Assembly (NCBI GenBank): GCA_030386875.1
Contig: CM059576.1
Coordinates: 62,619,581-62,683,580, forward strand
Source: Morinoia aosen
Lineage: Eukaryota > Arthropoda > Malacostraca > Amphipoda > Talitridae
Reading direction: 5' to 3'
DNA length: 64,000 bases
Part shown: positions 48,326 through 59,263 of the stretch, one piece after another
Layout: each line of letters starts with the position of its first letter
How positions within the stretch are numbered: position 1 is the stretch's first letter
The notes under the pieces: generated by a model
Seen by the model: only the letters and a program-made list of their open reading frames with translations
The model's database searches: none
Told to the model about the DNA's origin: nothing
Program-made: the position numbers and the translations under genes

Positions 48326-49839
48326 ATGACGGACTAAATCGAGCGAACAGCTTCCTTTCAACGCTTCTTGTACTTCGTCGGAGGTAACGTGCGCGTCAAG
48401 GTATCCAGCCTACGCTATCTCTACGGTAGGGCTACAATGAGGTAAGCCAGAATAGGCTATAAAAATATGTTAAACTAACATAAAAAAAAAACAAATATAA
48501 ACGTCGTGTCGTGGCAATTGGCTTCGTTCAACCTAAATTTTAGGAACATGAACTTGATGACTTCACATATATGTCAGGTTATTGCCAAACATTGATATGG
48601 TTGGAAATTCAGTATTCTAAAATTTTCAACAAGTTTATTTATTAATCGCAGTTCTAATAGTATTTTTATATCATCTCCCACAAAATCTGATTTGAATTTT
48701 TTTAAACTTGATGGATGAGTAAATTATTTTAATATAGAGCTATCAAAGTTCTTGTGTAGTAGGTTTTCACTTCAGTGTTCAATTCAACATAGCATCAACG
48801 CGCCAACCACCACCGTTGATGCTGTTTGCGTTATTATCGTTCGTTAAATTATCATAGTCGTAGAAATCAATAGATTACTGTTTTCTTCTTATTTTATACT
48901 TTAAGACATCAGTTGTTATGGTGCTGGTGTAGGTACGGTGCTGGTGTAGGTACGACACTGGTGTAGGTACGGTGTTGGTGTAGGTACGGAGCTCATACAT
49001 TTTCATACTACAGCTACGTTCACTGTAGGCATTCATGTTACATGTATGATACGGATGGGATTATAGTTTTCTTTGATCTATTGAAACATTATCGAAGTGA
49101 CCAACTGTCACTGCGGCTGCGCTGCTGCACCTGAATGGGTTTTGGTGATCCTAAACCGGGAAGTTTGGCACAGACGGAGCTGGGAATTAGGATCTTTGTA
49201 AGAACTTAAGTGATAAGTATTTACATCGAACGGACTTCAGTGCTAAGAACTATGTTCATGTAAATGTCCATGAAAACATTTTAAATTCATTTATATGAAC
49301 ATTATATCATGCATACAGGGATTCACTGTCACTTTCAGATTTAATTTTTGATTTTCAATGTTCAAGTAATGAGTAAATAATAGGCTGAATAATAGCCATC
49401 GCAAAATAGTTTCCTAATCACTCACGGCACTGAATTAAGAAGCAAATACCTCTCTTCAATTTCACATTTTTTTGTTTTAGTTAGTCATAAAATATTACGA
49501 CATAAATAAAACGAATTTATTTGAATGATTTTTCATGTCTTACACAATTATTAACTAATTATGTATTAAAAATAATTAACATCTATTCTGAGGACGGAAA
49601 CAGTGAATCACATCACATTTGTTTACCAATATCTCGTATAGATCACAGTTGGTACAATCCATCACCTAAATTGAACACACAAATCATGTTTCGGGAAGGA
49701 TTTGATTCAGATGATCGTAAAAATGTCTATTATTTTCAAAAGCCGTTGTCGGCATTTTATCGAAGTATAGTATGTTTGCGCTACAGCAAATGGAGAGTGC
49801 AGCGTACGCATGGGTGTGTCCTTGACTGGTGGGTGTCGT

Positions 49840-50060
49840 CTGCCACTAGTTACTGCGTCTGCAGGTGTTGTGTTCACGGCAGTTGCATTATAGTAAACTA
49901 ACAATTATTTCGACCATTATCACATTCATCAGCTAATATGTCTTATTCCCTATGATTTAACGATGCAATTATGAATCATGCAGTTGCCTCAGAAAACTGT
50001 CGTTGTGCTAGCAGAAACTAACCACGGTTTTGTGTTCAGGAAGTCGATTATCTTAGATGA
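49840..50060 (-). mobile_element. One 32-bp unit plus terminal domain, right arm of element C
   Basis: A single ctgccactagttactgcgtc unit, then gtgttcacggcagttgcatt, catcagctaatatgtcttat, gcctcagaaaactgtcg and gttttgtgttcaggaagtcg. It is the clear inverse of 44,518-44,720. Confidence 0.85.
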
Positions 50061-50231
50061 CAAAAGCCTAATTTAACAAAATATATATCTTATATTTCAA
50101 CAGTCATGTATATATTTCAGCACTAAAATCACGGTCATCAACAGATGGCTAATTAGTACTTGGTTGTACATCAAAAGGCTTAGGATCCTCAACTCCTGAC
50201 GAAGGCTAATTATTCGAACCGGCTTCTGGGG

Positions 50232-50427
50232 CGAGTCTCCGGTGCTACTATAGGGTGAGATCTACCGCTAGCTAGTACTATAGCATGAGGTTAGGTTGCT
50301 AATGGATAACCATTATTTCAATAAATTTAATTTAGAGGTAAACACTGAATTTGCACATCTCAAACTGCACCTGGGTAAGAGAGATATAGCGGCAGACCTC
50401 ACGCTACAGTAGCACCGAGTCCCTGTA
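50232..50427. repeat. Inverted repeat of ~38-bp arms, about 195 bp
   Basis: gagtctccggtgctactata at 50,234 pairs with the inverse at about 50,388-50,426 (gcggcagacctcacgctaca). The arms differ by a few substitutions. It could be a small MITE; no target-site duplication was clear. Confidence 0.6.
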
Positions 50428-50429
50428 TT

Positions 50430-51840
50430 TGTTACCGAGGTGTGTAATGAAGACCGTTTCTTGCCGAGATATCGAGGTTGCCATTGTATGCATTACCAGC
50501 TACTAATGAAGGTTTCTCATTGTAAGTTATATTTTAGATCGCGTTTCCTGAATTTCTAGTGAGCTTCGTCTCAATATTGATTCTTCCGTTATCATGCTGA
50601 AGTGTTCTGACACTATACTTTATATATTTGAATGTGGTTTCTTCATAAGAGTGAAAATTTCACGATTCACCTCAGTCTGGGAACACTTTTTCAACTTTCA
50701 TGTTTCTTCTAGACGAGGATGTTTCTGTTTCAGTCTGCCTACTGTGTTTGTGCCGAGTGGACGAAATGGAGCCGATCAGTGGAGGTGTCTTTCTTTGCTT
50801 CTTGCTTGAGGCCCATTATTTATTGCTTGGCTCCATTCTTTACCTGAACTCAAAAGGAAAAAGAAACGAGCGACTGGCTTACCACAATTCCTGAAAATGC
50901 CCCATTCCAGTAACTTGGTCCGCTGACGTCATAATGATGTCCTTAACTCAAAGATGGTCTGGGTTTCATCTCTCGGAGCCAATTGATTCTATTCACATGA
51001 ATCCTAAGTAACGGACGACGCACGAAGACAATTGTTTTTCCCACAAGTGTTTGAACAGTTTAAAGTAAAAAAATGACGGAGATACCACACCACAATAATG
51101 TAACTCTTTTAATCCATCCGACCTCACCTTAACTCGAGGGCAGATTTCGTTAACTCTCTGCGTGAATTTCTCAAATATCTTATTAGTTCAATAATTTTTT
51201 GTTCTAGCAACACTCGATTATTCACACCGGCGCCACAGCGCTTACGTTTTGCTTGAGGCGTTATTGATAATTGTTGCGTGCCATTGCCATAGTGTCGCTT
51301 TGCACGACCTAAGGATTGAATTTCAGTTACCTATTGATAATTTGCTCGCAATGCTTATTAAAATCCTGCAGTAACTAAATTAACCTGTATTTCTGGCTAA
51401 ATTTGTAAAGGCCAAGCTAATCCATTAACAGTTTTCAACAGTGGTAGTTGACCTCGTTAATTCTGGAAGCTCAAAATTCATATTTTTGCCAACTAAAACA
51501 CTAAAAAAGGAAAGCACGTTCTCTATTACGATTTCGATACAGCGGACTGAAATATGAATTATTTCTTCATACTCGATCCTTTACAAGTAAAATTTTCACG
51601 AGATCCTTTCGCATATCACAGCAGTTTTTAAAGCGCTATCTATTTCGGGAAATGATAGCGAATTTCAGAGCGAAACATTTCTTTAGAAAACAACTGACAC
51701 AAGAAACGTTGGAATTAATCTTAGTTTAAATCAGAAAATTCTGCTCAACTACGCCTGCCATCGATGATGAATAAAGTGGAAATCCAACAACATTAAAGTT
51801 CACAACTTTTTCCGTCGATTTTTAAGATTAATTCTAGTCT

Positions 51841-51878
<38 letters not shown>

Positions 51879-53345
51879 ACATGGGTTTGCTAGCGCTTCA
51901 GTTACTCAAACTATATCGCACCGAAGGTCACATATTTTAATTCGTATCAGACATTTCCAAATTACCACACAAGATGAACATCTCTTGAAACATCAAAATT
52001 ATAGGAGCATCATGATCATAATACAACTCAAGATTACAAGTGTCTCCTCATTAAAGTCTGTACACAACACAGTACATTCGAAACCGACTGAGCAGCCAAA
52101 CCCCGTAGAAGGTTTCAGCTGCCCACCCATTTATGGCCGGACGCCTTACTCACGATGAAACCCCCGAGGTACCAGCGCAGCGCGCCCGGCCGCACTCACG
52201 TTAAAGTTGCTCCACTCCGTGTGCGTGAGCGAGTCTGTGTACGTGCATGGCTAGTCAACGTCATCAAAAACCATGCCCACTTCAACAGCTGCCACGCATC
52301 GCTGCGTGACATAATTGTGATACAAACATTTATTATGTTGTACACTTTGCCACTGAAGTATCATTTAACAATGGATTAAAATTCTCTATGTTTCACTGTA
52401 CAATTAAACGTCTCAGCCGTCTTGAACGACACATATATGAGTTAGATCAAATAAGAGCACAGTTACCGCGATTCTACCGTGTCATAATGTATCGTTCGTA
52501 TGCCACGAAGTATTGTTTGCAATGCAAATCTCTTTGGTTTATGTTATAAATATGTAGTTCATTCGAACAATTAATCCATTCTTTTTAAGTGAATAAAAGT
52601 ATTTTATTCACGTAAAAAGTGAATAAAAGTATTTTAACTGTTTCATTATAATATGTATTAAATTAAAGTATTCAAGTGCTGAAGCGTTCTGCAAGATGCC
52701 TTTTATGCATATTGACGCCAAATGAATTCGATAAATTTAATTTTACAAATTCAGTGGAAAACTTGATGAGCTCATATCAGTATATTTACTAGCCACTTCC
52801 TTTCGGTTTAATACCATACTATTTTGGACGTAAAGTGCAAAGTAAAGTAACCTCGGTACTTTCATTGGCGATAAAGAAAATTGGACGCTAACACAAGAAG
52901 AAATGAATGTTATAAATTGCATCACAAATGTTTCACCTTTTTAGTTCCCCTCGGGAAATAGTCTCCTCCCCCTGTCACATATGACATACAAATATGATGT
53001 TTCATCAATAACGATTTTTTTCAGTTGCTCAGGCGATGAGATAGTTTTTAAATGAATATCAAAGCTCGTGGCCACACTATTCAATGCCACCAAGTTAGTT
53101 ATTTTTTGTGTCTTCACGTGACAACTATGATATATTGGACGATATTTAATGTCATTTTCAAAACTTCTTACATAAGTAATGAAAAAAACATTCTAAATGA
53201 AAGGTAGTTGCATGCAGTAATATTTATATGTATATGTGATACATGCTTTCATTATTTATTATGAATTTAATCACGATCGCTTTTCAACTTCTCAACTCTA
53301 CAAAATATTTCAGTTCTTCACGTGTTTAAACAAAAAAGAATTCAC
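50430..53345. other. Long non-coding stretch
   Basis: No supported gene. A pure (AGT)n microsatellite of 38 bp lies at 51,842-51,879. A CpG-rich segment at about 52,135-52,260 contains, on the minus strand, catcgtgagtaagg, which resembles a start region followed by a splice donor. That is too weak to call. Two near-identical gtgaataaaagtattt strings sit at about 52,590 and 52,620. Confidence 0.4.
51842..51879. repeat. (AGT)n microsatellite
   Basis: An uninterrupted run of about 12-13 AGT trinucleotides in AT-rich non-coding DNA. Confidence 0.95.
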
Positions 53346-53349
53346 TTAA

Positions 53350-53706
53350 CATTTTTTTACTGCAAAAGGCCAATCGTTAAAATTCTATGCCTCTGCAAAC
53401 CTATAAAATGAAACTTTTCGGTGCAGCTATCATCTTTGGGCTGAAAAAGCTAGCCTGCTGGTGATCGCTATTTCTACAGTACAAAATATCGCTCCTATAT
53501 AGTCGTCTTACAATGAGAATTTTGTGTTTACGATGTCTGCTTCTACTTGAACAATTGATTGTCATTTTCTATCAATGTGACCGTATAAAAATATGATTTT
53601 CTTCCTTTTTCAGCCCGAAGGTAGTAATAGTTTCATCGAAACGTTGCATTTTTTAGATTGATAGAGGTCTAAAATTTTAACGATTGACATTTTGCAGTAA
53701 AAAATA
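53350..53706. mobile_element. Inverted pair of ~100-bp arms resembling a Penelope-like terminus
   Basis: Arms at 53,350-53,449 and 53,604-53,706 are inverse copies (tttttttactgcaaaag, caatcgttaaaatt, ctataaaatgaaac, gggctgaaaaag). Read on the plus strand of the right arm, agcccgaagg ... tcatcgaaacgttgc resembles the CTGAAGATGR...CGAAACGTT signature common in Penelope-like retroelement termini, where it corresponds to a hammerhead ribozyme core. No reverse transcriptase is present. The pairing is certain; the family is an inference. Confidence 0.5.
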
Positions 53707-54340
53707 TCACGATTGCTTTATTGAGCAAACTTCTATACAAATAGATCTAAAAACATATGAAAGATGACTTTTTTGAAAGCATTATTGCTTGCGATGAAAC
53801 ACTACTGAATTGCTGAATTCTGCACATTTCCAAATATACATATTAAGTGATAAATTTTTCTTTTTTTGTCAAATATTATGCAAGTGCATAACGAACTGCA
53901 TTGCGGCATCTGGTCACTCATAGTTGGACGATACAACGACTTCTGGCAATGAGTTCAACTCTGGACCAGTGCACATGACGAACCCTACACGCACACGGCC
54001 GCTGAAACACAAGCACACAGCGTGGAGCAACTTTGACGTGGGTGCGGCCGGGATGCCACGTTGTGTGTGCCCTCAGATCTCGCACCTCTTCTCCTCTGTA
54101 ATTCCACGAACAAAAGCCTCCCGATTCTTCATGTCAACTCATAATATAGCTCTCGCCTGATTCATTCTCAAAAGGTCTAGACTGTTCTAAGCCACAGAGA
54201 AAGTCCCTCAATTTTGATTCGTTGGATGCTTGCATGTCCTGAAGTTTCGCACTCTGATTGGCGCACGCTCGATACCCCAAACACGTGATTCCTTAGAGAG
54301 CATACCATTGGTGTAGATGGTGCCGCTTTCTGCTTAAGCC
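53707..54340. other. Non-coding stretch
   Basis: One 78-codon plus-strand open frame (53,924-54,160) has no recognised domain and is not supported as a gene. Nothing else was seen before the Harbinger element. Confidence 0.4.
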
Positions 54341-54343
54341 TTA

Positions 54344-55257
54344 GGCCCCTTTCATACAGTGCGTGAAATCACGCTGCGTGTAAAAATAACGCAGCGGGAT
54401 TTCACGTTGAATCGTTCACACGAGGCATTTTTTTATGCTTGATTCTGTCAGTTTTGCATTGCTGTTCTCCGAGAGTGCTCACGAGTGTTTGTGGACTGGG
54501 TAATAATGGCTCGTCAGAGTAAAGTAAAGAAAGCTCTCCTTTTATACTTGCTGTATAAAAGACAGGAAAGGAAGAGAAGAAGGCGGTGCTGGGTACATAA
54601 GATAGTCAGTTTAAGGCACAAGAAGGAGAATTTGCCACACTATGTGCAAAATTAAGGGTAGATGAAGCCAAATTCTTCAATTACTTCCGTATGTCTGCCG
54701 AAAGTTTAGACGAATTGCTGTCATACGTCCAAGGCAAATTAACCCGCAACAACACGCAGATGAGGGATGCTGTACCTGCTATTGAAAAACTGGCTTTAAC
54801 CCTCAGGTAAAGTATTTCGATCTTGCTAAGTAAGTAGGTTGTAATAATGGCAATATTAAAAAAAATTCTTTCTTTAGTATAAACAACTTTTACTTAGTAT
54901 TCCAATCCATATAAAAGATATGTAAGAAATAAACAATAACACACCACATCCACTCTGACCTCATCCACACATCCACTCAGACCCACTCTCTGAACCGCAC
55001 TGCGAGGCGACGTGAAAACACGCACAGTGTGCAAGGTAGACTTGAACACCATTGAAAGCTAAACTTTTGCGTGAAATTTCACGTTAGGTTTTTAGCAGAC
55101 ACACGCTCGGCTTCAGGCGTGAACTTTCACGCTGCGTGAAAATCTGTCGCGTGTGAATAGAAGTGTACATTATCTATGTCCGCTTAGGTTCGGCGTGAAA
55201 TCACGCAGTGTGATTTTATACACGCAGCGTGATTTCACACTCTGTGTGAAAGGGGCC
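54344..55257 (+). mobile_element. PIF/Harbinger element, internally deleted, 914 bp
   Basis: Terminal inverted repeats of about 65 bp begin ggcccctttcatacagtgcg on the left and, reversed, ggcccctttcacacagagtg on the right. Both are flanked by the 3-bp target duplication TTA (54,341-54,343 and 55,258-55,260). Subterminal cacgctgcgtg motifs recur inside. The element retains only the first transposase exon. Confidence 0.9.
54506..54806 (+). pseudogene. PIF/Harbinger (HARBI1-like) transposase exon 1, frameshifted
   Basis: The start ATG at 54,506 opens MARQSKVKKALLLYLLYKRQ followed by an Arg-rich segment and CWVHKI, the usual RYWVHP-type motif. After a frameshift near 54,615-54,630 the homology resumes in another frame: EFATLCAKLRVDEAKFFNYF, RMSAESLDELLSYV, and AVPAIEKLALTLR up to a donor (cctcag|gtaaag, GT at 54,807). 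In HARBI1-like proteins this N-terminal part precedes the DDE nuclease. The DDE exons and the partner Myb-like gene are absent here, so the copy is dead. Confidence 0.85.
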
Positions 55258-55260
55258 TTA

Positions 55261-55735
55261 CTCCTTCTCTTTTGAATCTGCACTCGCGCTACCCAGTTCA
55301 GCCAAAACCTCTGCCTTTTGATCCCAAGCCTGCGTGTGTGTGTGTGCGTGCGTGTGTATTGTGTATCCCCAAGGTGGCTTGTCGATGCTCGAGAGCTAGC
55401 AAGTTTGAACGAGGCGCCGACCGCAGGTTTACGACTACACACATTCCAACGCTTGTAGCCCAGCAGAATGTTAAATTTCTCAAAATTTGTCGCAGCTTTC
55501 CGTGATCTTGCCAAAAAAAAAAATATGTGATAGATGTATTGCAACGTATTGCAACATAAGTAAACACAGTTCTCCAATAAAGCCGGAAGCAAAGGGTGAG
55601 CCAACAGACCTAAATGAAATATAATGACATAAAAATGTCATAGAGAAGTGCTGGCTGCATGCACACCAAAATTTCGATTCCACCTATTATAATGACGAAG
55701 AATCATTGTTGTGCATTATTATACATATTGTCTGG
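55261..55735. other. Non-coding stretch with a GT-rich run
   Basis: A mixed (GT)n run lies at 55,331-55,364. The open frames on both strands here are low-complexity and unrecognised. Confidence 0.45.
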
Positions 55736-55739
55736 ATGT

Positions 55740-55804
55740 AACTTTTTCCATTGTGTCGCAGACCCCCTGGGACTTTCTCAGGGCCCCAAGTTTGAGAACC
55801 TCTG
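55740..55804 (-). mobile_element. hAT-like transposon end
   Basis: Reading the minus strand from 55,804 gives cagaggttctcaaacttggg followed by gccctgagaaagtccc. This is the typical start of many animal hAT elements (CAGNGGTTCTCAAAC). The other end was not found, so the element's length is unknown. Confidence 0.55.
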
Positions 55805-56199
55805 ACATAAAACATTTGAGAAGGTTGCCAGAAATGTACATTTTCTCACAAACACAAAAAAAAAGAACCAGAAACAATTCAAGATAGTGACCGTCAATCC
55901 TGGATATAAACGAAGAAAAAAGAATTTGCAATGCAAGTCTGACAAATGTCACACGGATGCGACAAGAAACACTTCGAAATAGAATGTCAACGGCTGATTT
56001 TCATGCGTCATCCTAAAAAGCCACTCAGCAACTGAAAGAAAGTTCTCATTTCATTCGAAAAGACACATTATAAATTAAAGAAAATTGCGCAGAATAGCAC
56101 GCAAAATGAAGAATGAATGTTAGGAAGGAAATAAAATTTCACCTAAAACAACTCAACCGAGGCGTTACTTACGTTAAATAAGATAGTTCAGACATGTTT

Positions 56200-56515
56200 C
56201 ATTATAAAAGTGGTTTTAAAAGAGGAAGGAGAAGCCATCATTAAGCAAATCACTTATGGGAATGCAGGGTTTATGCACATGGTTTATAGAAACAGCACGT
56301 TTCACAGAAATTTATGCAACAAGATGAAGTTAAAGGCGTAACGAATAATGAAAAACAGCACTGCAGTAAACAAAAAAAAGATGGTCCTTAACAAAACTAA
56401 AAACATTTCCACAGAAACATGATCCCCTTAAATTTTGGTTCAGGACCTCACATATTCCTCTCGTGAGCACTAATCCCAATAGACACAAAAGTTACATTCT
56501 CCAGAGGGAGAAGCC
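56200..56515 (-). repeat. R repeat, diverged copy
   Basis: Landmarks gaggaaggagaagccatcat, aagatggtccttaacaaaac, ttcaggacctcacatattcc and gagcactaatcccaatagac are in the right order but diverged. It lies just downstream of the zinc-finger gene's stop codon and could be part of its 3' UTR. Confidence 0.7.
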
Positions 56516-56633
56516 CGTAAGATCTTTGACCACACGGAAGAGCTACAATCTTTAAAGAATGTGAATCGTGATGCAGTGATTAGACTTTTGAATAGCCCAT
56601 AAATCTGCATTTCACATCTTGTAAGAAAACGCA

Positions 56634-58721
56634 TTAATGTTTGCTTGCTAGGTGTTTTTCAACTTTACACTTTCGAGCGGAAGAATAGTGACATAATTCA
56701 CACTTGAACAGCTGATCTTCACCATGTTTGCTGGCTAGGTGAAGTTTAAGACTACCCTTATAAGCAGAAGAATATTCGCATAACTCACACTTGAAAAGCT
56801 GACCTTCACCATGTTTGCTGGCTAGGTGAAGTTCAAGAGAACCCTTTCGAGCGGAAGAATAGTTACATAATTCACACATGAACAACTGACCTTCACCATG
56901 TTTGCTGGCTAGGTGTTGCTTAATTCTGCCCTTTTGAGCAGAGGTATATGCACATAATGCACACTTGAACAGCTGACCTTCACCATGTTTGCTGGCTAGG
57001 TGAAGTTTAATACTACCCTTATGAGCAGAGGAATATTCGCATAACTCACACTTGAAAAGCTGACCTTCACCATGTTTGCTGGCTAGGTGAAGTTCAAGAT
57101 TACCCTTTCGAGCGGAAGAATAGTTACATAATTCACACATGAACAACTGACCTTCACCATGTTTGCTGGCTAGGTGTTGTTTAATATTACCCTTACGAGC
57201 AGAGGTATATGCACATAATTCACACTTGAACAGCTGACCTTCACCATGTTTGCCGGCTAGGTGTTGCGTAATGAGAACCTTATGAGCAGAGGTGTATGCA
57301 CATAATTCACACTTGAACAGCTGACCTTCACCATGTTTGCTGGCTAGGTGTTGCTTAACATTACCCTTATGAGCAGAGGTATATGCACATAATTCACACT
57401 TGAACAGCTGACCTTCACCATGTTTGCCGGCTAGGTGTAGCGTAACGAGACCCTTATAAGCAGAGGTGTATGCACATAATTCACACTTGAACAGCTGACC
57501 TTCACCATGTTTGCTGGCTAGGTGAAGTTTAAGATAACTCCTATAAGCAGAGGAATACTCGCAAAATTCACACTTGAACAGCTGACCTTCACCATGTTTG
57601 CCGGCTAGGTGTTGCGTAATGAGAACCTTATGAGCAGAGGTGTATGCACATAATTCACACTTGAACAGCTGACCTTCACCATGTTTGCCGGCTAGGTGTC
57701 GCGTAACGTGACCCTTATGAGCAGAGGTGTATGCACATAATTCACACTTGAAAAGCTGACCTTCACCATGTTTGCTGGCTCGGTGACGTTCAAGATTACC
57801 CCTATGAGCAGAGAAATATTCACACAATTCGCACTTGAACAGCTTACCTTTACCATGTTTAATGACTAGGTGCAGTTTAACATTCCTCTTTCGAGCCGAG
57901 GAATAGTCACAGAACTCAGATTTGAACTGTTGTCCTTTCCTATCTTTGCTAGCTTGGTATGGTTCACGTTCGTTTCTACGAGCAGAGTCATTCAAGTTAC
58001 GCCTGTAAAATCGACTTTGAACATGTCTGCTTATCTGAGGTCTTATTTTGCGTTTACCAGACAAACACTGCGTCAAGTTTCCTTCATTTGCTGAAGAATG
58101 TTTGCATACTTCACACTTGTACACCATACTATTGTTTAATGCACCTATTTTAGGTGAATCAGGACTGGACTTGACGACAAAACAAGAGTTACATTGATCA
58201 CATTTGCGCTCTTCCTGACCATGTTTAACACGTGGCTTTTCTTCCGTCATTTTCACACCTGGATATTGGTTACCCCCGGATAGGCCTTCGTACCGGCTTT
58301 CCGTGTCATGCTGCTCCATTACATGCCGCTTCATAGTACTTATGTACATAGTGGAGTAATCACACAACCCACAATCGTAGTAACATCCTAATTTGTGCCT
58401 GACACGGAGATGCAGCTCCATAAAGTCCTTCCTACCAGTGATGTAATCACAATGTTCACACAGTAAGTGCCGTGACATGAGTCTGTCAGCAGGTGCGGCC
58501 TCAACACCAATGCCGCTACTTGACACATCTGATGGTAGCGAGTCAGCGCTCTCTTGAGATGATGCAGCTGGTCCCTGCTGAACAGCATTCGTGATGCACG
58601 CACCAGAGCTGCCTTCCCTCAACTCGTCCTCCGCTTCTGCGTATCCTGAACGTGCCTCAGTGCAGTCATAGTCTACTTCCCTCTTGAAAGTAACTGCATG
58701 AGAGCCTGAACTTGAACTGGC
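56634..58721 (-). CDS. Multi-C2H2 zinc-finger protein, 3' coding exon
   Basis: This is a large terminal exon of a poly-zinc-finger protein, probably a nuclear DNA-binding regulator. Its 5' boundary is set by an acceptor (ttcctcacag on the minus strand, exon starting at 58,721); an apparent start at 58,622 is a TTG and should not be used. The encoded start is ASSSSGSHAVTFKREVDYD, an acidic/Ser-rich segment. Two fingers follow (CEHC...H, CGLC...H), then a linker with three fingers that have lost Cys or His. Then come 14 intact C-x2-C-x12-H-x4-H fingers at a strict 29-residue (87-bp) period, joined by HGEGQLFKCEL linkers rather than TGEKPY. Variation is concentrated at helix positions (GHVTR, VLITQ, GNLEL, GSIKL). 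The frame ends at the last finger (LASKH, stop 56,634-56,636). There are no frameshifts over 2 kb. Confidence 0.85.
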   Translation of the reverse strand, partial: ASSSSGSHAVTFKREVDYDCTEARSGYAEAEDELREGSSGACITNAVQQGPAASSQESADSLPSDVSSSGIGVEAAPADRLMSRHLLCEHCDYITGRKDFMELHLRVRHKLGCYYDCGLCDYSTMYISTMKRHVMEQHDTESRYEGLSGGNQYPGVKMTEEKPRVKHGQEERKCDQCNSCFVVKSSPDSPKIGALNNSMVYKCEVCKHSSANEGNLTQCLSGKRKIRPQISRHVQSRFYRRNLNDSARRNEREPYQASKDRKGQQFKSEFCDYSSARKRNVKLHLVIKHGKGKLFKCELCEYFSAHRGNLERHRASKHGEGQLFKCELCAYTSAHKGHVTRHLAGKHGEGQLFKCELCAYTSAHKVLITQHLAGKHGEGQLFKCEFCEYSSAYRSYLKLHLASKHGEGQLFKCELCAYTSAYKGLVTLHLAGKHGEGQLFKCELCAYTSAHKGNVKQHLASKHGEGQLFKCELCAYTSAHKVLITQHLAGKHGEGQLFKCELCAYTSARKGNIKQHLASKHGEGQLFMCELCNYSSARKGNLELHLASKHGEGQLFKCELCEYSSAHKGSIKLHLASKHGEGQLFKCALCAYTSAQKGRIKQHLASKHGEGQLFMCELCNYSSARKGSLELHLASKHGEGQLFKCELCEYSSAYKGSLKLHLASKHGEDQLFKCELCHYSSARKCKVEKHLASKH

Positions 58722-59263
58722 CTGTGAGGAAGAACTTTACTCGATTATTACTGGTAAGTGTTCTCAGAAAAAAACACATATGAAAAATTGCAATTAAAAG
58801 CAATATGCACTTGGTAACCATGTACTTTAGAGACGAAGTTGTGCTCTTGAGCATATGTTCTTACTTTAATCTTGAGCAAATGCGCTCAACTGTTCAAAAC
58901 AAAACAAACAATTTATGCAAATAATACAGGAAGCAAAAAAAAAAGAATCCACGAAAGAAATTTGAAAAGCATATTCTGCCTTCCCTGCCGGTTAATACTT
59001 GAATATGGAGCAAAAGTTCAACGAAGTATTCGTGCAATCGAAAATTACAAAACAAGACTCAATACAATACCGACAGTCAAAGATAGTCACTCTATGTGGT
59101 ACAACAATTTTTGAAAATAAGATGTATTACACTAACCACCAGTAAACAACCAAATAGACAAATATCAATTTAACGGAATTGAAACTCGAGAATAATGGAG
59201 TGTGCAGTGAAAGTATTTTCTGGAACCAGAGTAAAACATCGCTTAATAGCTAATGAGATATAT

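Larger units (their letters stand above)
44370..50200. mobile_element. Large imperfect palindrome (composite element C), about 5.8 kb
   Basis: Outer arms: 44,370-45,660 on the left is the inverse of about 48,990-50,200 on the right. They share gagttgaagatcctaagcc, agccatctgttgatgaccgt, the terminal domain, a single 32-bp unit, and the block with gtcacttcgataatacttca and catacatgcaacatgaatgc. Inner arms: 46,480-46,865 is the inverse of 48,300-48,680 (gacatatatgtgaagtc, aagttcat, tagcctat). Both arms contain 17-bp arrays at the matching place (45,655-46,450; 48,920-48,990). The right arm has ~230 bp (48,690-48,920) absent on the left. The spacer (46,866-48,300) is itself an inverse copy of half of element B. 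No transposase was seen. Confidence 0.75.

Noticed and set aside
50594-50894. Two short Cys-containing open frames
   Set aside because: Under 75 codons, overlapping in different frames, with no domain or splice context.
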